NCBI GenBank assembly: GCA_000980375.1
Contig: LARD01000004.1
Span: 160,800 to 224,799, forward strand
Length of the DNA: 64,000 nt
Direction of reading: 5' to 3'
Source of the DNA: Clostridium sp. K4410.MGS-306
GTDB taxonomy: Bacteria; Cyanobacteriota; Vampirovibrionia; Gastranaerophilales; Gastranaerophilaceae
Part shown: positions 42,614 to 52,329 of the stretch, in pieces
Layout of the letters: each line of letters starts with the position of its first letter
How positions within the stretch are numbered: the stretch's first letter is position 1
Program-made: the position numbers and the translations under genes
Notes under the pieces: generated by a model
The model's database searches: none
What the model saw: only the letters and a program-made list of their open reading frames with translations
Told to the model about the DNA's origin: nothing

Positions 42614-44146
42614 TTATTTTATTAAGCTTTGGCCTGTCATTTCTGCCGGTTGTTTTATTCCCAGTAGTTGGAGGATTGTTGGAGCTACGTCACACAGTGC
42701 ACCTGTGTCTTTGAGCTCGTATTTGCCCTGGCCGTTAATAAGCATAAACGGAACAGGATTTGTTGTGTGAGCAGTAAAAGGTGTGTGTGTTTGCGGGTCT
42801 TCCATGCATTCAGAGTTGCCGTGGTCTGCTGTTAAAAGCATTACAACACCGTTTTCTTTTGCTTTTTCAACAATTTTGCCAACACAGGTATCTACTGTTT
42901 CGCAAGCTTTGATTGCTGCATCAAATACGCCTGTGTGACCTACCATATCAGGGTTTGCAAAGTTTACAAGGATAAATCCGTATTGAGGATCGTCCAGTGC
43001 TTTTAAAACGTTTTCACAAACTTGAGGTGCACTCATCTCTGGTTGAAGGTCATAAGTTGCAACTTTTGGAGAAGCCACAAGTGCTCTTGTTTCCAGTTTT
43101 CCTGATTTTTCCTCTCCACCGTTGAAAAAGAAAGTAATGTGTGCATATTTTTCTGTTTCAGCAGTTCTGTATTGTTTCACACCGTTGTCATCAAGCACAT
43201 CACCGAGAATATTTGTAAGTTTTTCCGGCGGGTAAGCAATAGGAAGCGGGAATGTTTCGTCATACTGTGCCATGCACACATAGTATAGATTATTTCTTCT
43301 TGCTTTTCTGTTGAAGCCGTCAAATTTTTCAAACGTCATAGCACGTGTAATTTCACGAGCTCTGTCAGGTCTGTAGTTGAAGAAAATTATTGCATCATTG
43401 TCTTTGATTCTTGAATCAGGGTCAGCATTGGTGATTGTGGGCTCTACAAACTCATCTGTTACATCTTTTGCATAAGAAGCTTTGATTGCTTCATCAGAGT
43501 TTGCTGCTTTTTCACCTTCGCCAAACAAAAGCGCGTTGTAAGCTTTTTCTACTCTGTCCCATCTGTTGTCTCTATCCATAGCCCAGTATCTGCCTGATAT
43601 TGTAGCGATTTGAGGGAGGTTGTATTTTTTAAGTTCTGCTTCAAGCTCTGCTAAAAATTCAACAGCACTTTTAGGTGGTGTGTCTCTTCCGTCTAAGAAT
43701 GCATGAACGTATACTTTTTTAAGTCCATTCTCTGCGGCCATTTTAACGAGTGCTTTTACATGTTCAAAAGAGCTGTGAACACCGCCTGTTGAAACAAGTC
43801 CGTAAAGGTGAAGTGAAGAGTCATTCTTTTTAACGTGTTCGATAGCGTCTTTAAAAGCTTTATTTTCGAAGAATTTTCCTTCTCTGATTTCTTTGTTGAT
43901 TCTTGTTAAATCTTGATAAACAACACGACCTGCTCCCAGATTGAGGTGGCCTACTTCGCTGTTGCCCATTTGTCCGTCAGGAAGACCGACATATTCACCT
44001 GAAGCATTAATTTGAGTGTATTTTTCTGTTTCTTTCAGTTTGTCAAAGTTGGGTGTTTTTGCTGTTTTTGTTGCATCTTTAGGGCAGTCTTTATTGATTC
44101 CCCATCCGTCCATAATGCATAAAAGGACTCTTTTGTTATCTGTCAT
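42614..44146 (-). CDS. gpmI: 2,3-bisphosphoglycerate-independent phosphoglycerate mutase
   Basis: Interconverts 3- and 2-phosphoglycerate in glycolysis; Mn-dependent. 510 residues, the normal length. CIMDGWGIN (metal Asp), GQMGNSEVGHLNLGAGRVVYQDLTRI with the catalytic Ser, DGRDTPPKSA, ISGRYWAMDRDNRWDRV, TADHGNSE and HTTNPVPFMLI are all present. RBS AAGGAGAAAC. Confidence 0.97.
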   Translation of the reverse strand: MTDNKRVLLCIMDGWGINKDCPKDATKTAKTPNFDKLKETEKYTQINASGEYVGLPDGQMGNSEVGHLNLGAGRVVYQDLTRINKEIREGKFFENKAFKDAIEHVKKNDSSLHLYGLVSTGGVHSSFEHVKALVKMAAENGLKKVYVHAFLDGRDTPPKSAVEFLAELEAELKKYNLPQIATISGRYWAMDRDNRWDRVEKAYNALLFGEGEKAANSDEAIKASYAKDVTDEFVEPTITNADPDSRIKDNDAIIFFNYRPDRAREITRAMTFEKFDGFNRKARRNNLYYVCMAQYDETFPLPIAYPPEKLTNILGDVLDDNGVKQYRTAETEKYAHITFFFNGGEEKSGKLETRALVASPKVATYDLQPEMSAPQVCENVLKALDDPQYGFILVNFANPDMVGHTGVFDAAIKACETVDTCVGKIVEKAKENGVVMLLTADHGNSECMEDPQTHTPFTAHTTNPVPFMLINGQGKYELKDTGALCDVAPTILQLLGIKQPAEMTGQSLIK

Positions 44147-44221
44147 AGTTTCTCCTTTTTATTTGTTTCGGTTAATTATATTATCAACGCTAAAGGAAAA
44201 ACTTAAAGTAGCTTACTCAGG

Positions 44222-44638
44222 TTAAAACTTCAGCTCTTTTACTTCGCTGTTAAAATGTAAATCAACGTAATTGTATATTTTTCGTGGTATTTGAGGGTTG
44301 AAATAATAGTTGTTGTCACAAGGGGTGAGTTTTAAGAACGTGTAATTCTTATCCTTTTTTAAAATATCGAGCAAAAACTCTCTTCCTTCCGCTTCAAAAA
44401 TTATGTATCCGTTACGTGATTGCATCTCTTTTATTTCGTACTTGTTGAAATTTACACTAGACAATGCCAGATAATAAAGTTTTTCATACGGCAGTTTGTA
44501 TAGCCTGATACAGTCCTTGTAATTTGTGTAAGAAGCTGCATTTTGTTTGTAAGTTTTGTCTATTGTATCTTGAGAAAAAGCTGGAACGGCTGATATTGAT
44601 ACACATAAAAGCGCACAGGCAAGAAATCTTTTTATCAT
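44222..44638 (-). CDS. Small exported protein, unknown
   Basis: 138 residues. Signal peptide MIKRFLACALLCVSISAVPAFS, then a compact alpha/beta domain with two Cys (KDCIRLYKLPYEKLYYLALSSVNFNKYEIKEMQSRNGYIIFEAEGREFLLDILKK...LTPCDNNYYFNPQIP). The ATG overlaps the polA stop by one base, so it is coupled to polA. No family recognised. Confidence 0.7.
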   Translation of the reverse strand: MIKRFLACALLCVSISAVPAFSQDTIDKTYKQNAASYTNYKDCIRLYKLPYEKLYYLALSSVNFNKYEIKEMQSRNGYIIFEAEGREFLLDILKKDKNYTFLKLTPCDNNYYFNPQIPRKIYNYVDLHFNSEVKELKF

Positions 44639-47628
44639 TATTCTTCATCCTCCATCCAGGAAGAGCCGTATTCCATATCTACAACAAGAGGAACCTTAAG
44701 CGGCTGATTGAGCTCCATTGCTTCTTTCACGAGTTTTTGTACTGTTTCAAGCTCATCTTTGCAGGTTTCTAAAATCAATTCATCGTGAACTTGCATAATC
44801 ATTTTTGATTTTAAATTATTCTGTTCAAGCTTCTTATCAAGGTCAATCATTGCCAGTTTTATAAGGTCAGAAGCGGCACCCTGCAAAGGTGTGTTGATTG
44901 CAGCTCTTTGTGCAAATTCTTTAATATTTCTGTTAGAGCTCATCAACTCATCAAGTAGATATCGTTTTCTTCCGTACATGGTCTGTGCATAGCCGTGGCG
45001 ATATGCTTCTTGAATTGAGTTTTCCATATACTCTTTAACCTTGGGATAGGTCAAAAAGTATTTGTCAATAAACATCTGTGCTTCTTCGTTTGAAATTCCG
45101 AGTGCAGAAGCAAGTCCCCAGCGTGTTTGTCCGTAGATTATACCGAAGTTTACCGCTTTTGCTCTGCCTCTCATTTCTTTTGTGACTTCGCTCAACGGCA
45201 CATCAAATACTTTTGCTGCTGTTTGTGCGTGGATATCTTCTCCTGTTTTAAATGCGTGGATAAGATTTTCGTCACCCGAGCAATGAGCCAGAAGCCTGAG
45301 CTCTATCTGAGAATAATCCGCAGACAAAAGCACCTGTGCATTTTTATCTTCGGGTACAAAGGCTTTTCTTATACGGCTGCCCAGTTTTGTTCTTACCGGA
45401 ATATTCTGTAAATTTGGATTAGAAGATGATAACCTTCCTGTCACTGTAATGGTCTGGTTGTAATTTGTGTGGATTTTTCCATCCATTGGGCTTATCAAAT
45501 CGGGCAGCGCATCCACGTATGTGGATTTCATTTTTGAATAGTGGCGATATTTTAACAAGCAGCGTGCAATTTCGTGCTCTTTTGCCAGCTCTTCAAGTAC
45601 TTTTGCGTCTGTTGAAAATTTTTGCGCACCGCGTTTTTTCTTATGTTCAATGCCCATTTTTTCGAACAAAACAGTAGCAACCTGTTTGGGTGAATTAATG
45701 TTAAAACTTTCTCCCGCAAGAGCAAATATTTGTTCTTCCATCTCTTTTAAGTTGGTATCAAGCTCTTTTGCTAGTTCAGCCAGATACTCTGTGTCTAAAG
45801 CCACACCCTGCTCTTCCATTTTTGCAAGTACAAGGCTTGTTGGAACTTCTATGTCATACAAAAGCTTTTTGCTCTGTTCGTCGAGTTTTTCATTCCAGTA
45901 TCTTGTTAATTCAAGTGTTACAAATGCGTCGTCACAGGCATAGTTTGATGCGTCTTCAATTGCCACATCATCCATTGTAATCTGTTTTTTCCCCTTGCCT
46001 ATCAGCTCTTCTATTTCTGTCATAAAATAGTTGAGATTTTCGGCAGATTGGACTTTCAACCCGTGTTTTCTTGACGGGTCATTTATGTAGCTTGCAAGCA
46101 TGGTATCAAAAATAATACCTTTAAAACCTATGTTGTATTTTAAAAGTGTATTAATTTCATATTTTGCATTCTGGAAAGTTTTAAATATTGCCGGATTTTC
46201 AAAAACAGACTTGAGGTTTTCGAGCACGTAGTCCATCTCGAGCTGTTCACCAAATTTATGGAATACCGGTATATAAAACGATTTTGTCTTACCCTTGTTT
46301 TGGGCCTGTAATACTTTGGAATCTTTTGCCTGTATTTCTTCATTATACGCCAGAGAAATCCCTACAAGGTCTGCTTCAAGAGCATTAACAGATGTTGTTT
46401 CTGTGTCAATAGCAATGAGTGTTTGTTTGTTAAGCTCTTCCAGTAGTTTTTCAAAGTCTTCTTTTGTAACAATTGTTTTTCTTTCATTCACAAGCTCACA
46501 GTTTGAGACATTCTCCTGTGGTGTGTCTTCTGCTGCAAAAAGACCGAGCTGCTGCTGGGCGGGTTGTTTGGGTTTTGATTCCGGTTCTTCTTTTATTTTT
46601 TCTACTCTTGTTCCGTCTTTCAGGCTTATAAAATCAATAAGTTTCTGGTCCATTAACTGTTGTTTTTTAAGCTCTGCAGAATCTATATTCTCCGGACGCG
46701 ACGCAAGAGAACAGACACTGAAGGGACGGAGTATATCCGGAAGATTTTTTAAGAAACTGAAAAATTGAACTCGTTTTAAAAATTCGCTCACTTTGTCTAC
46801 ATCCGGCATGTCCAGCTTTGTTTTTTCAAAGTCAAACTCTATATCAACATCGCGTTTTATTGTTGCAAGAAAATAGCTCATTTTTGCAGCTTCTACGCCG
46901 TTTGTAAGCTTTTCTTTAAGGGATTTTCCATCCACATCTTCTATGTGAGAAAGCACATTATCAAGAGTTTGAAAACGATCCAGCAGCTTGACAGCAGTTT
47001 TTTCTCCGATTCCTCTAATACCTGGGATGTTATCAGAGGTGTCGCCTCTCAGTGCTTTGTAATCGATTACCTGATCCGGATAAATGCCCAGTTTGTTATA
47101 CACCTCATTCCATCCGTAGTTTACAAGCTCTCCTTTAGACGGGATAAGTACATGAACAAGGCCTTCTCTGTCAATTAGCTGAAATGCATCCTGATCACCT
47201 GTCAGAATCACTGTTTTGTGCCCCAGTTTGGAGGCTTTTGTCACAATTGTTCCAATTACATCATCCGCTTCAAAACCTTCTTTTGTATAAATAGGTATGT
47301 TGAAAGCGTTTAATCCTTCCATAATCAAAGCCATCTGGCTTTTCATTGTATCGGGCATTTGCTCTCTGTTGGCTTTATATTCTTCATAGCATTCCGTTCT
47401 GAAAGTATGATGGCTGACATCAAAGGTTACGGCAATGCAGTCAGGGCTTATGGTCTGGTTTTTTAGCAAATCAAAAATAGCTTTAAAAAATCCGAATACC
47501 GCCCAGGTTGGCTCTTTGTCGGACGTTTTCATTCCTGTTCTTTCAAGTGCAAAAAAACTTCGAAACGCCAGTGCGTGTCCGTCAATTAAAATCAATGTCT
47601 TGCTCTGTGCGTTATTATTTTTTTCCAT
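44638..47628 (-). CDS. polA: DNA polymerase I
   Basis: 996 residues with all three domains. 5'-3' nuclease at 1-300 (LILIDGHALAFRSFFAL, GFEADDVIGT, TGDQDAFQLI, GDTSDNIPGIRGIGEKTA). A 3'-5' exonuclease around 390-580 keeps its metal residues (IAIDTETTSVNAL and YACDDAFVTLEL). Polymerase at 600-996 with LLSADYSQIELRLLAHCSGDENLI, KAVNFGIIYG and MQVHDELILE. Proofreading is therefore likely intact. RBS AGGGGAT. It sits in a two-gene unit with the small exported protein. Confidence 0.97.
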   Translation of the reverse strand: MEKNNNAQSKTLILIDGHALAFRSFFALERTGMKTSDKEPTWAVFGFFKAIFDLLKNQTISPDCIAVTFDVSHHTFRTECYEEYKANREQMPDTMKSQMALIMEGLNAFNIPIYTKEGFEADDVIGTIVTKASKLGHKTVILTGDQDAFQLIDREGLVHVLIPSKGELVNYGWNEVYNKLGIYPDQVIDYKALRGDTSDNIPGIRGIGEKTAVKLLDRFQTLDNVLSHIEDVDGKSLKEKLTNGVEAAKMSYFLATIKRDVDIEFDFEKTKLDMPDVDKVSEFLKRVQFFSFLKNLPDILRPFSVCSLASRPENIDSAELKKQQLMDQKLIDFISLKDGTRVEKIKEEPESKPKQPAQQQLGLFAAEDTPQENVSNCELVNERKTIVTKEDFEKLLEELNKQTLIAIDTETTSVNALEADLVGISLAYNEEIQAKDSKVLQAQNKGKTKSFYIPVFHKFGEQLEMDYVLENLKSVFENPAIFKTFQNAKYEINTLLKYNIGFKGIIFDTMLASYINDPSRKHGLKVQSAENLNYFMTEIEELIGKGKKQITMDDVAIEDASNYACDDAFVTLELTRYWNEKLDEQSKKLLYDIEVPTSLVLAKMEEQGVALDTEYLAELAKELDTNLKEMEEQIFALAGESFNINSPKQVATVLFEKMGIEHKKKRGAQKFSTDAKVLEELAKEHEIARCLLKYRHYSKMKSTYVDALPDLISPMDGKIHTNYNQTITVTGRLSSSNPNLQNIPVRTKLGSRIRKAFVPEDKNAQVLLSADYSQIELRLLAHCSGDENLIHAFKTGEDIHAQTAAKVFDVPLSEVTKEMRGRAKAVNFGIIYGQTRWGLASALGISNEEAQMFIDKYFLTYPKVKEYMENSIQEAYRHGYAQTMYGRKRYLLDELMSSNRNIKEFAQRAAINTPLQGAASDLIKLAMIDLDKKLEQNNLKSKMIMQVHDELILETCKDELETVQKLVKEAMELNQPLKVPLVVDMEYGSSWMEDEE

Positions 47629-47699
47629 ATCCCCTATCCATTCTTATGTATAAAAAAATATTATCATATTCAAACCTAAAATGCTATCTAAAATGCTGC

Positions 47700-49088
47700 T
47701 TATAAGGCAGCTCCTGTTGTTTTGTACAGGGTTATGTAATCAACAAGGCGTTGAGCCTTGGAGTTATCTTTTTCTGTTTGAAGACTTAATAAAGTTTCTT
47801 GAAACTGTATCATATCAAGGTAAGAAATGATTCCTGCTTTGTATCTTTCTTCAATAAGTTTAAAATTATGCGATTCAAGCTTTACCTTTTTCATATTTGC
47901 ATTATCTTTTTGGGTGTCAAATTTTATCATACACATAGAATCGTTTATTTCCTGTATTGCTGTTAAATCGGCCTGTTTATAAGCTTCGAACAGCTGTTCA
48001 TATTTGATTTTGCTTATTTTTAAATTTGCAGTGAGCAGCCCTCCTGTATAGAGTTTTTGCATTGCCACAACACCAACAAGCCCAAAAATATTTGTCCAGT
48101 TGAAAACATCTTTTAAAAGCATTGCGTTATAACCGGCAGAGCCAAAAATTGGAATTGTTGGTAAAAATTCTTTTCGAGCCACCCTTATGTCGATTTTTGC
48201 TTTTTTTAAATCCGCTTCAGCCTTCATAAGGTCAGGTCTTGAGACAACAACATCAGATGAGATGCAATCAGGAATTTCTCCTTTAAACTCTAATTTGTCA
48301 AAGCTGCCGCGTTTTAGAGAACCTGCCTGTGAAGGACACTCGTCAATATACACAGCAAACCTGTGCAGTAGCAGACTGCGCTGTCTTTTTAAATCTGTAA
48401 GATTTATCTGTGCCTGGGTGTGTAGTTTGTCTGAGTATGTTACATCATACACAGAAGCAAGGCCTGCCAGGTGCCTGTCCTTTGTTAAAAGCCAAATTTT
48501 TTCCCTAATCTTAGTTACTTTTTCCTGTGTTTTGATTACTTTATCAAGCTTTAAAATGTTTATGTACAAAGATGCTACATCGGCTGCCATTGCAATATCA
48601 GCAGCTTTTTCTTCATATTGTTTTGCTTCGTATTCTTTTCGCTTTGATTTTGTTTTGTCGTGATTCTTTAAAAAAATATCAGCCTCATATGTTGCAAACA
48701 AAGGCAAAACATAAAGGTTGGATCGAAGAGCTGCTGTTTCTATATCAAAAATTGTATTTTGTGCTGTTTTTATTCTTGCAAATGTCGGAGAAAACTGTAA
48801 AGTGGGAAACTCTTTTGACATCGTAACTTTGACCAGCTCTCTGTACTCTTCTGTTTTTAGTGCTGCTTTTCTTAAGTCGTGGTTTCTTTCCAGCGCCTTA
48901 TATATATAATCTTTTAAATATTCATCAGAGAAATTATCCCACCAGTTAATGTTTACCGCATTGACACGGCATATGATTTTTGTCTGCACCATATCTGCCC
49001 TGGCGGTTGCGGCGGAAAAAGGGAAATTCAGCAGATATGGTATAATGATTACTGAACAAACAATCTTTTTAACAATATTAGCAAGCAT
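47700..49088 (-). CDS. TolC-family outer membrane efflux channel
   Basis: 462 residues. N-terminal signal/anchor (VKKIVCSVIIIPYLLNFPFSAATARA), then the duplicated OEP layout: helix-rich halves with DYIYKALERNHDLRKAALKTEEYRELV, RPDLMKAEADLKKAKIDIRVARKEFLPTIPIFGSAGYN and ERYKAGIISYLDMIQFQETLL. The start is weakly defined. Divergent from marR-emrA-emrB across a 71-base spacer with a palindrome, which completes a tripartite drug efflux pump. Confidence 0.88.
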   Translation of the reverse strand: MLANIVKKIVCSVIIIPYLLNFPFSAATARADMVQTKIICRVNAVNINWWDNFSDEYLKDYIYKALERNHDLRKAALKTEEYRELVKVTMSKEFPTLQFSPTFARIKTAQNTIFDIETAALRSNLYVLPLFATYEADIFLKNHDKTKSKRKEYEAKQYEEKAADIAMAADVASLYINILKLDKVIKTQEKVTKIREKIWLLTKDRHLAGLASVYDVTYSDKLHTQAQINLTDLKRQRSLLLHRFAVYIDECPSQAGSLKRGSFDKLEFKGEIPDCISSDVVVSRPDLMKAEADLKKAKIDIRVARKEFLPTIPIFGSAGYNAMLLKDVFNWTNIFGLVGVVAMQKLYTGGLLTANLKISKIKYEQLFEAYKQADLTAIQEINDSMCMIKFDTQKDNANMKKVKLESHNFKLIEERYKAGIISYLDMIQFQETLLSLQTEKDNSKAQRLVDYITLYKTTGAAL

Positions 49089-49132
49089 TTCTTATTGCCT
49101 TTTTTGATTTAGTATGTTAGCATAGCAATTGT

Positions 49133-49145
49133 TGTTATGATAACA
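49133..49145. promoter_or_regulatory. Possible MarR operator
   Basis: TGTTATGATAACA is a perfect 13-base palindrome in the spacer between the TolC-family gene and marR. TATGTTAGCATA, about 20 bases to the left, is a weaker second inverted repeat. Autoregulation by the adjacent MarR is inferred. Confidence 0.45.
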
Positions 49146-49159
49146 GTTTAGGTAGAAAA

Positions 49160-49621
49160 TTGAAGAGAATAAATAATATAGATATTGATCTTGGGTTAGA
49201 AATGGCGCTGACTTCGTCTGCTTATCGTGCTGCGGGCCAAAAAACTTTGAAAGTCCATGGACAGGATGATATCACCCGTGAGCAGTTTGGTATATTACTC
49301 GTTTTGTCCCTGACTGACGGATTGTATCAAACCCAGATAGCTAATATATTAGGCAAAGATCGTCCAAACATCACAAGAATGATAGATGTTTTAGAAAAAA
49401 GAGGCTTTATCAGAAGAGAAAAGGACGAAAACAACAGAAGAATTTTGAAAGTTTTTCTTACAGATGCAGGGCTGCACAAAGTAGAAGAGGCAAAACCTTT
49501 AAAAGACAGAATGAATGCAGCTCAATATAAGGGAATGACAGATGATGAAATATATACACTGGTGACCCTTTTAAGAAAAGTACGTAAAAATATTGAAGAC
49601 GAATACAATTTAAATATGTAA
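49160..49621 (+). CDS. MarR-family transcriptional regulator
   Basis: 153 residues. TTG start at 49160 (AGGTAG upstream); the next in-frame ATG would lose the first helix. Winged HTH: ITREQFGILLVLSLTDGLYQTQIANILGKDRPNITRMIDVLEKRGFIRREKDENNRRILKVFLTDAG, matching MarR with the Asp-Arg pair of the wing. Usually a repressor released by small phenolic or drug ligands. Located at the head of the efflux genes emrA and emrB. Confidence 0.92.
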   Translation: MKRINNIDIDLGLEMALTSSAYRAAGQKTLKVHGQDDITREQFGILLVLSLTDGLYQTQIANILGKDRPNITRMIDVLEKRGFIRREKDENNRRILKVFLTDAGLHKVEEAKPLKDRMNAAQYKGMTDDEIYTLVTLLRKVRKNIEDEYNLNM

Positions 49622-49640
49622 CTAAGTAAGGCGGTATAAA

Positions 49641-50678
49641 ATGGAAGAGAATAATAAAAACGAAGAAGCAATGGCTTCTGTGTCAGATAATACGGAAAAA
49701 TCATCCAAAAGAGGCAAAAAAACTAAAAAAGTTGTAAAAAAGAGATTTCTTATCCCTACTCTTTTAATACTGGTACTTTGTTTACTGGGTTGGATGTATT
49801 TTTCTACCTTCGAAACAACAGATGATGCTTTTGTAGAAGGGCATATCATCAGGGTCAGCCCTAAAGTGACCGGTATCATTGAAAAACTTTATGTTGATGA
49901 TAATGACCATGTCAAAAAAGGCAAATTACTTTTGACAATTGACGACAGAGACTATAAAGTCCGCTATGAACAGGCAAAAGCTGCTTACGAAATGGCCTTG
50001 TATAAGCAAAAATCTGCAGTTGTAGACAGAAATGCTGCACAAACTGATATGAAAGTTGCCCAGCAAGACTATGACAGATATAAAAATTTATACGAAAAAG
50101 GTGCTGTATCCCAGCAGGAATATGACCGTGCAAAATCAAAATTTGATATGGCAAAGGCAAACTATGCAACAGCACAGCAGGCAGTATTTTCTAAAGAAAA
50201 AAACAAAGTGGCTGACGCTGAGTTAAAAAGGCTGGAAGCTGTTATGAATCAGGCTGCACTTGAACTTTCTTATACAAAAATTTATGCGTCTGAAGACGGA
50301 AAAATCACAAACCGTTCTGCAGAAGAAGGCGCTTTCATCAATGCAGGTGCACCGTTGTTTTCAATAGTACCTGACAAAAGATGGGTTGTTGCTAACTTTA
50401 AAGAAACCCAGTTAAATAAAATCCGTGTGGGACAAAAAGTTATTGTAAAAGTCGATGCTTATCCTCATTTAAAACTTGAGGGCAAAGTTGATTCCATTCA
50501 ATCAAGCACAGGTGCCAAAACAAGTATGTTCCCTCCGGAAAATGCAGTGGGCAGTTATGTAAAAGTTGTACAAAGAGTACCTGTAAAAATTGTTTTTACA
50601 AAGCCTATTGACCCTCAATACAGCATAGAGCCCGGCATGAGTGTTGTACCTAAAGTACTTGTAAAAGAAAAGAATTAA
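49641..50678 (+). CDS. HlyD/EmrA-type membrane fusion protein
   Basis: 345 residues. Lys-rich cytoplasmic tail, one transmembrane segment (RFLIPTLLILVLCLLGWMYFSTF), then DDAFVEGHIIRVSPKVTGIIEKLYVDDNDHVKKGKLLLTID (lipoyl half), a coiled-coil hairpin with NLYEKGAVSQQEYDRAKSKFD, and the second lipoyl and barrel part (IYASEDGKITNRSAEEGAFINAGAPLFSIVPDKRWVVANFKETQLNKI). Links the MFS pump to the outer-membrane channel. 19 bases after marR. Confidence 0.92.
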   Translation: MEENNKNEEAMASVSDNTEKSSKRGKKTKKVVKKRFLIPTLLILVLCLLGWMYFSTFETTDDAFVEGHIIRVSPKVTGIIEKLYVDDNDHVKKGKLLLTIDDRDYKVRYEQAKAAYEMALYKQKSAVVDRNAAQTDMKVAQQDYDRYKNLYEKGAVSQQEYDRAKSKFDMAKANYATAQQAVFSKEKNKVADAELKRLEAVMNQAALELSYTKIYASEDGKITNRSAEEGAFINAGAPLFSIVPDKRWVVANFKETQLNKIRVGQKVIVKVDAYPHLKLEGKVDSIQSSTGAKTSMFPPENAVGSYVKVVQRVPVKIVFTKPIDPQYSIEPGMSVVPKVLVKEKN

Positions 50679-50700
50679 TTAACAAAGCAGAAAAATAAAT

Positions 50701-52308
50701 ATGAGCAATGAAGCATCAATAACAGACATTTCCGAAGAAAACTGGAAACCGCCGCGTAATCCCTGGTATAGTGCAGGAGCAGTAATGCTCACAATCTTTA
50801 TGGTTGTGCTGGATTCTTCTATTGCCAATGTCGCACTTCCTCACATTGCGGGTACTTTCTCTGCAACAAGAGACGAATCAACCTGGGTTTTGACAAGCTA
50901 CCTTGTTGCCAACGGGGTTATTATTCCTTCTACAGCGTGGTTTTCCACATTGATGGGGCGTAAGAATTTTTTACTTTTGTCTACGCTTATGTTTACAGTT
51001 GCTTCTGCAATGTGCGGTTTTGCAACCAGTATGACAATGCTCATTATTGCCCGTGTTATACAGGGTATTGGCGGCGGGGCAATTATGCCTATTGCTCAGG
51101 CTGTTATGATGGAGGAATTTCCGCCTGAAGAGCGCGGGGTTGCCATGTCTGTGTTTGGTTTTGGTGTAATTTTTGCACCGATTATCGGGCCTACTTTAGG
51201 CGGATGGATTACTGATACTTATTCCTGGCACTGGATTTTCCTTATAAACGTGCCATTTGGTATTATTTCTTTATGGCTTATTAAAAAATTTATTGAAGAC
51301 CCCCCGTATGCAAGAAAAGGCAAGGTGAAAACCGTTGACTACTGGGGATTTATACTTCTTATTATATGGCTGTTTGTTTTGCAGATTATACTGGATAACG
51401 GCCAAAAATCCGACTGGTTCGGCGCAAGCTGGGTAAGATGGTCGGCTACGGTTGTTGCAATAACTTTTGTTGCTTTTATCATAAGAGAGCTTGTTGTAAA
51501 AGAACCTATTGTAGATTTAAAAGTTTTTAAAGATAAAAACTTTTCTATTGGTACGGTGCTTCACTTTGTAATAGGGGCTGTTTTGTATTCTACTCTTGCA
51601 ATTTTGCCGCTATTTTTACAGCAGCTGATGGGCTACACTGCAACGTTGAGCGGCTTGGCCATCAGCCCGAGGGGCTTTGGTTCATTGACCGGTCTTGTTA
51701 TATGTGCAATTCTTGCAAACAGAGTGGACCAAAGATGGGTTATCGCTGCAGGTATGCTTATTCTGGCTTTTTCAAACATACTTTTTGGCACCCTCAATTT
51801 GCAGATTTCCATGGGGAATATTATATTGCCTAACGTCATATGCGGTGTTGCTTTTTCCATGGTTATGATACCTCTTATGACCATATCTTTTGTTACTCTT
51901 AAAAACAACCAGATGACAAATGCAACAGGCGTGTTCAACCTTGCAAAAAGTGTGGGCGGTGCTATTGGTACTTCTGCTGTTTCTACAATGGTTTCTCGTA
52001 TGAGTCAGGTTCACCAGACACATTTAATCAGGAATTTGACCTATTCCAATCCGGGATTTGTTGAAAAATTAAACGCAATGCAATCCGGTATTGCTGCATT
52101 ATCCGGTCATGCTCTTTCGGCTGCAAAGGCCAATGTTATGGTATACAAACAGCTGATTCAGCAGTCTACTCTTATGGCATATATGGATTGTTTCAAAATT
52201 TATGCTGCAATGCTTGTTTTGTTAACTCCTTTGATTTTCTTGTTCCAGAAGGTAAAATATAAAAAACAAAAGTCCGCAAAAGTGGAAGCTCCGCTTCCTT
52301 CAAAATAA
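50701..52308 (+). CDS. EmrB/QacA-type MFS multidrug transporter (14 TM)
   Basis: 535 residues with about 14 hydrophobic segments, DHA2 family. Motifs: LDSSIANVALPHI (antiporter motif D1), the A motif in STLMGRKNFLLLSTLMF, IARVIQGIGGGAIMP (motif C-like) and FGFGVIFAPIIGPTLGGWITDTYSWHWIFLINVPFGI. Proton-driven export of hydrophobic drugs or bile-like compounds is inferred from context. RBS is weak (GCAGAAAAATAAAT). Confidence 0.92.
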   Translation: MSNEASITDISEENWKPPRNPWYSAGAVMLTIFMVVLDSSIANVALPHIAGTFSATRDESTWVLTSYLVANGVIIPSTAWFSTLMGRKNFLLLSTLMFTVASAMCGFATSMTMLIIARVIQGIGGGAIMPIAQAVMMEEFPPEERGVAMSVFGFGVIFAPIIGPTLGGWITDTYSWHWIFLINVPFGIISLWLIKKFIEDPPYARKGKVKTVDYWGFILLIIWLFVLQIILDNGQKSDWFGASWVRWSATVVAITFVAFIIRELVVKEPIVDLKVFKDKNFSIGTVLHFVIGAVLYSTLAILPLFLQQLMGYTATLSGLAISPRGFGSLTGLVICAILANRVDQRWVIAAGMLILAFSNILFGTLNLQISMGNIILPNVICGVAFSMVMIPLMTISFVTLKNNQMTNATGVFNLAKSVGGAIGTSAVSTMVSRMSQVHQTHLIRNLTYSNPGFVEKLNAMQSGIAALSGHALSAAKANVMVYKQLIQQSTLMAYMDCFKIYAAMLVLLTPLIFLFQKVKYKKQKSAKVEAPLPSK

Positions 52309-52329
52309 CCTTATAGTCAGGAGTTTTAT